A DNA stretch of 64,000 nt. It comes from Trichomonas vaginalis G3. Taxonomy: Eukaryota > Parabasalia > Trichomonadida > Trichomonadidae. Under the pieces are notes generated by a model. The model was not told where the DNA came from. It searched no databases and saw only the letters and a list, made by a program, of their open reading frames with translations. The stretch lies in contig NC_067203.1 of assembly GCF_026262505.1 (NCBI RefSeq), forward strand, positions 1,736,001 through 1,800,000. The letters are read 5' to 3'. Positions 58,608-64,000 of this stretch are shown here, piece by piece (the first letter of the stretch is position 1; each line of letters begins with the position of its first letter). The position numbers and the translations under genes were made by a program.

Positions 58608-60077
58608 TTACTTGAGATCCTTATTCTGAACATTAGAATAGTACTCGATCTGCTCCTTTCTAAGAATTCTAACGTAGTTAAGGCTGCCAACGAAACCTGT
58701 TGGATAACCAGCAGTCATAATGTATGTATGATTATCGGCGATTGACTTATTCTGAAGAAGTCCCTTGATTGTGCTTGCAAGCATCAAGTTCAAGCGATCA
58801 GCCTTGATAAGAAGGACTGGTGTAACACCCCAAACCATTGTAAGAACTCTAGCGATCTGGTCTGTATGTGTAACAGCTAAGATATCACATTCTGGACGGT
58901 TTCTAGCAATCTTAACGGCAGATTGGCCTGAAGCTGTAAGAGAAATGATAGCCTTAACACCAATTCTGTAGCAAGTCTTGCTGTGAGCTAGAAACCATTT
59001 CTGTCTCATCTGCGAACTTGAATTCATCGTATTTGCCGTATGGATAGATCTTTTCTATTTCGTGGATTGTCTCAGCCATGGCCTTGACGACAGCAGCTGG
59101 GTGATCACCGACAGCTGTTCTTTCAGAAAGCATAACAGCATTGTACCATCAAGAACGGCGTTTGCGACATCACTGATTTCAGCACGTGTAGCCATATCGT
59201 TCTTGACCATGGAAAGCATCATTTGTGTAGCTGTGATGACTGGCTTGCATAATTCGTTGGCCTTGTGGATGATCTTCTTCTGGCAGGCTGGAACCTGGTA
59301 GAATGGGATCTCAATACCAAGATCACCACGAGCGACCATGATACCATCGGAAGCTTCGATAATTTCATCGATATTTTCGATGGCGTCGAACTTTTCGATC
59401 TTGGAATAGACCTTTCCGTGTCCACCGTACTGCTTAATGAGACTCTTAGCGTTCAAAACGTCCTGCTTGTGCTGAACGAAGCTGATAGCGACGAAATCAA
59501 CATCATTCTTAGCGCCCCACTCGATATCGAGCTTATCCTTTGGTGTGATAACATCGATGTTGAGCTTTGTGTTCGGGAAGTGACGCCCTTGTTGGAATAT
59601 AAAATGCCATCGTTCTCGATGACTGTTTCGATATGGTCCTTGCAGACACTTGTAACTTTGGCTCTGATGGCACCATCAATGAGATAGATATACTCATCAA
59701 CCTTGATTAAGTCACAGATCTGTGGATGATTGATGGAAAGCTCGTAGACATGATCTTCGATCTTCTTGCCGACGATCTCATCTCTTCTGACAATGATCTT
59801 ATCGCCGGAGTGGAGTTCAAATGGGTTCTCCAACTTGCCAACACGAATCTTTGACCGCAGATGTCTTGAAGGACGCCAATCTTGAAACCAACCTTCTTCT
59901 CGACTTCTCTGATTCTGTCGAGTGTTTGCTTGTGGTATTCATGAGTACTGTGGGAGAAATTTAATCTGAAGACGTTAACGCCGGCTCTAGCAAGCTGCTC
60001 GAGGACTCTAATGAGTCACTGGCTGGGCCGATTGTTGCGACGATTCTGGTTCTTTTTGGAATCAACTGTGTTGTCAT
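58608..60077 (-). pseudogene. pyruvate kinase, second copy, frameshifted
   Basis: All parts of the enzyme are present but the reading frame is lost at several points (for example near 58965, 58985, 59143, 59580, 59853 and 60007), with a net loss of six bases. Amino-acid changing substitutions are rare. If the sequence is right this is a very young pseudogene; otherwise the shifts are sequence errors. Confidence 0.9.
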
Positions 60078-62350
60078 GTCTTTATTTTTAATAAAAAACC
60101 TTGTCAAGGATATTTGAGAACGATCAATCGATAGTTTTCAATGAATTCAATTAATTTTATTCCCTTCTCCAATCTTGTATATTTTATTAATATGCTTTGA
60201 CTGTAAAGGATAATCCGGGAATTTATTGAAATTAAATAAAAACCTCTCAAATCCTTCGATCATTGGCCATTAATTTCTTTCAATTGATAAATATATCCTC
60301 TCAATTATAAAAGGTATCGACCCTGATATTACAGACTTTTATTACACATTTAAAATCTAAAATTTGATAAATTGTGAGTGGATAAATTATTTTCAGAAAA
60401 GAATAAAGCAATTTTAATAATACTATTGATTAACAATATTATTAATTAATAGGTCGCCAATCAATTGAGAAAGATGATCGAATTTGAGAATGAATAAAAT
60501 TTGGGAAAATTTTTGGTCATATTTTAAAATAAACACACACTTATTTTCATTCATTCATGTCAATTGCGATATAACAAACCTATTTCTTCAAAATGGCTGA
60601 AAAAATACATAAAAATAAGCCAGTAATTATATTGTTTGATGGAATACGTGATAATTTATCAATAACAACGTGCTAAATTGTTTATAATCCTACTTTTCTA
60701 TAAAATGCGAATTACGTGAATCAGTTTAAATGTTCTAAGTAAGAAATCATTGCATAAAAATTTTAAGCTGATGTTTGAAGGCATTAATTCGGTAGTTTGA
60801 ACTAAACAATATGCACAAAGATTTTCAAAATGAAAATTCATGCATTTACGTTCTTCAGCAAATTTCGCGTTTACGATCACCAGCCAAAGAATATCAAACG
60901 TGCTTAATTCATACTATATTTTTGCATCTGATTCATATATATGCAAATGTCCTTCTATTACTACCCAATATAAAAATGAAAATGTTTGTTCACTCAATTA
61001 TGCTTAATTGATCTACTAATCTTTCTTAAACTATCAAAAGATACTAATATTGATCAGTTATGCAACTAATATCCATGAAAATTATCAAAATATATTTTGA
61101 TCGAAACTCACATCAAACAATTAGTCTTAAGGCTTTTTTTGATTAAATAAACAACTTGTAACGTCGAAAATGTATATCTTTCTGTGAAATATTAATTTGA
61201 TTACTCCAAGTTACTTATTTCATGCATAAATAATCGAAATCACTGAACCATTGCTTTTCTAATCGAGTATTGACTTCTATATTACATTTGCTGATATTTA
61301 ATAAATATAATTTTATTAAAGGGATTTGAGCGGTAGAGAATATAATTAAATGATTTGAAATACGTTACTCCAACTAAAAATTCATATTTTATGTCAAAAT
61401 ACTTCTACACTTCTATCTTTTGTTTTAATTTTCCTTAATTCAAAAGAGTTACATTAAAAATAACTGATAAATCTGTTAAAGATACACACTATTGAGCATA
61501 ATTTAGGAAACATGTAATATAAAAACAAGAAATATAGCTCTATCTAAATTACCTCAAATTAAACTTGCACATAAATTATTCATTATTGCATTCTCTAATT
61601 ACAATCTAAATTTATAGTTTTATTTGTTGCATTTTAAAGAGCAGTTTCTCCAATATTACAATTAAAATAGATAGGCGAAAATTTAATATAATGGTTTACC
61701 ATAAATTTAAGGTTCACCCCAAGCTGCTTTTCATCATGCTTAAGCAAATATTCAGTATTGTGAGATATTTACCTTCCGTCATTTTTTTAATACCCTTTGT
61801 TAAGATTGCTCTTGTTGACCAAATAATTGAGGCGGTATGCAAGATCCTAACCAGGAATCTTTGTGTCTTAAAAAGCTCTTGATATATTAAATACATCTTA
61901 TTTATAAAAATATTTTCATCGAATTAATTATTGATTTGATCATCATAATAACTAATTTAAACATTGCATTTAATTAGACAACAACTCATAAAGCTCATTT
62001 ATGATCTCCTGAACTTTGGTGATGATATGCTTTGAGATAATTTATGATATCAAAACGATTACTAAATCTTCAAAAAAAAAAGTCATCTCTATCTTACTAA
62101 ATATTGACGAACTCTACCATATTCTTCTGGAAATCATGGAGATCACCAACATTTGCCTCAATTTATCCCTACGTGACCATAAACTTTTCCAAATTCATAT
62201 CCAATAATAAATTTCTGATACTCAAATAAAACTTTGAAAATCCGAAAATCTATTCTACATCAGAAATCAAATATACCACTGCAAAACTCGAAGTTGAATA
62301 AAATATTGGATGTTTAAAATTTAATTGTAAAGTGACGGTTTATACAAAGG
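60078..62350. other. intergenic, copy of 42460-44743
   Basis: Same AT-rich spacer as in the first copy; no gene. Small indels are spread over its length. Confidence 0.6.
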
Positions 62351-62895
62351 ATGGACAGAGAAGCGAAGGTGACATTTCAGTCTAAGCTCATCACCCCAAA
62401 TCAGGAAGATAAGCAGCGCATTTTCCTCCTTACATATTTTGTGAATACAAAAGAAATTTCTATCCAGAAGGCAGATCTCCATGCACTTCACAAGCACACC
62501 CATACTATTCACGCGGTAAAATCACAAATCCAGCAGTCCAAGGACCATACGAGCCCAAAGATTTCTATGTGCTCCACAATTACAGCTCTTGGACGTAAAT
62601 TCTATCTTACAGACGCATCACAAGCAACACTTGAATTTATGGAACTTCACTGCGATTTATTCCCAATGTGCGATCTTAATAATGCTATTGATTATGTTAA
62701 GGAGACAGGAAAAGCCGCAAATCTTAAGAAGGCCTTCCAAGCAAGAGATGACAGAGGGAAGGGCTTCATTCCAGTACAATACGCTCAAGAAATATTAGAT
62801 TCTGCTCGTATAAGAGCCTCAATTTGTTTTGACAATCTTACGCAGATTCGATGAGAAGGGAATTTGACTTCGGCACCCTCTCACAGTATCTTTAG
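62351..62895 (+). pseudogene. DM10-domain gene, second copy, frameshifted
   Basis: Copy of 44744-45292, four bases shorter. The frame changes near 62466, 62570 and 62812, so the DM10 and EF-hand-like parts no longer share one frame. Confidence 0.9.
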
Positions 62896-62992
62896 ATTTA
62901 CTTGCTAAATAAACAAAAAATTATTGTAAAATTAACAAAAAAAGTTTAAAACACATTTTATTGAAATGAAAGAAGAAGAAAAAAATTTTTTT

Positions 62993-63961
62993 TCAAATTT
63001 CGAAATTAAATTCAGCTCGAAAAATGAATCTGGATCAAACTCATCTTCATGATGGAACCGAATCGGGTCATCAAACATTGACTTTTGTTCTGGATCTCCG
63101 CCGTTTTGATCATCATTATCGTCATCAATTTTCGGAATTTCGATCGGAATATGTCCTGCTGGCCTCCATTTATTCCTAATATTTGGGCATTGGAATGAAG
63201 TTCCTCTGCGGAGGTGGCGGAGGCGGTGGAGGTACATATGAATTAAATTGTGGGAAAGTTTGAGGATTGTGGCTCGGAAATGTACGCCGTGATGGCAATA
63301 TGCCGTATTTTGCTCTAGATAAATGTAAAAATACGTCTGTTCGTCGTGATAATTCTCTCGAAATTGAACGTCGTGTAATTAGCTTTCTCGACGCTGGAAA
63401 GACATAAGTATCGATGTATTTCTTCTACTGTTGCTCCCTCTTGAAATGGTTCAAAAGCAGATAAAATTGCATGACATAAATTGTCGAATTCTTTTCGTAA
63501 TGGCAGTGGCTGATTAATAAACCACCATGTTCCGTTTTCATGTTGAGCAAATTCGTCTTGATGTTCTGCTAAAAATCGATCAAATAAAGGTTTATGTGCT
63601 CCGGTTAAATCGGTCGTTCGACAAACTGTTCGGTTGTCATGGGACCATTCGTTGTAAGCATCTGCTCTATTGATGCTGCTATCGCACCGTCACTAATGAA
63701 GGTTGGATTGTTAGGACGAATAGCCCAGAGGCAAGTTCTGGGTGGACCTGCACGTACAAATAAATCTGAACTTGATAAGGTACTAGAAATACGTCTCCGA
63801 GCAATTGTTGAGGTTGGTATAATTCCTTGGGTTTTTGAATTGACAAATAAATCTGGTTTTGATAGTACTTCACATATCTTGTCTAGACTTAGCAATGAAG
63901 TTTGCTCTTGGCGAAAGGCAAACGAAATTGCATCGCATAATGTATCAAAAGTATGCTCCAT
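62993..63961 (-). pseudogene. winged-helix-repeat gene, second copy, frameshifted
   Basis: Copy of 45393-46367, six bases shorter. One-base losses near 63019, 63147, 63186, 63387 and 63617 split the frame; the initiator and start are unchanged. Confidence 0.9.
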
Positions 63962-64000
63962 ATAATGATAATTTTTTTTTTGAAACTATTTTTTTTTCTC

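Larger units (their letters stand above)
57239..64000. repeat. second copy of 39614-46406, indel-rich
   Basis: Direct repeat, 31 bases shorter in total than the first copy over the shared length and continuing past the window. Differences are mostly single-base deletions in runs of two to four equal bases, in genes and spacers alike. Few are substitutions. Confidence 0.95.

Noticed and set aside
58608-63961. Second-copy genes as working paralogues
   Set aside because: Every gene is frameshifted and the differences are mainly one-base losses, so they are listed as broken copies.
1-64000. Spliceosomal introns of the Trichomonas type
   Set aside because: No GTATGT start with an ACTAACACACAG-type end was noticed, and host genes read through without gaps.

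Overview
The window looks like a chromosome segment of a trichomonad (parabasalid) protist, most like Trichomonas vaginalis. The genes are AT-rich and I see no introns. Intergenic DNA is even more AT-rich. The host genes are of trichomonad type: ankyrin proteins, an M60 peptidase, a class II HMG-CoA reductase and a DENN protein. Two genes carry a TCA(C/T)(A/T)-type initiator a few bases before the ATG. The mobile DNA also fits: mariner elements with a D,D34D transposase, Polinton (Maverick) elements, and a KilA-N gene inside one Polinton. I cannot fix the species from sequence alone.

Layout. 0-7.3 kb holds host genes, all on the minus strand: a Sec24-like coat protein, a Pumilio-family RNA-binding protein, a short ankyrin gene and HMG-CoA reductase. 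7.3-31.1 kb is a three-level nest. A host ankyrin gene (5' part 30281-31143, 3' part 7339-7572) is split by a mariner element. That mariner is split by a 21.4 kb Polinton (7818-29218) with 683 bp terminal inverted repeats and a 5 bp target duplication. The Polinton carries a packaging ATPase, integrase, protein-primed DNA polymerase B, major capsid protein, several minor-capsid-like genes, a KilA-N gene and a pair of fibre genes (a collagen-repeat protein and a phage-type tail-collar protein). Several of its genes are broken, but the ends differ at only about four positions, so the insertion looks young.

31.6-46.4 kb is host again: M60 peptidase, DENN protein, a surface-type membrane protein, a coiled-coil acidic protein divergent from a Paf1-like gene, a Nug1/nucleostemin-type GTPase, pyruvate kinase, a DM10-domain protein and a protein with a duplicated winged-helix-like unit. 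47.6-55.7 kb is a second Polinton, of a different lineage. It is truncated and decayed, keeps only structural genes, and carries its own 1302 bp mariner (53904-55205) in its repeat-rich end. 55.7-57.2 kb is unassigned.

57239-64000 is a direct second copy of 39614-46406. It starts inside the GTPase gene and runs off the window. It differs mostly by one-base deletions in short base runs, and all four genes in it are frameshifted. This is either a recent duplication or an unpolished false duplication in the assembly.

Two non-coding signals stand out in the Polintons. One is a family of GC-rich double hairpins, some lying in frame inside genes, whose stems change in a compensating way. The other is an approximately 50 bp block of GGTGA direct units followed by TCACC inverted units, seen eleven times at gene borders, including one variant in which the core has become GGGTA/TACCC while the layout is kept.
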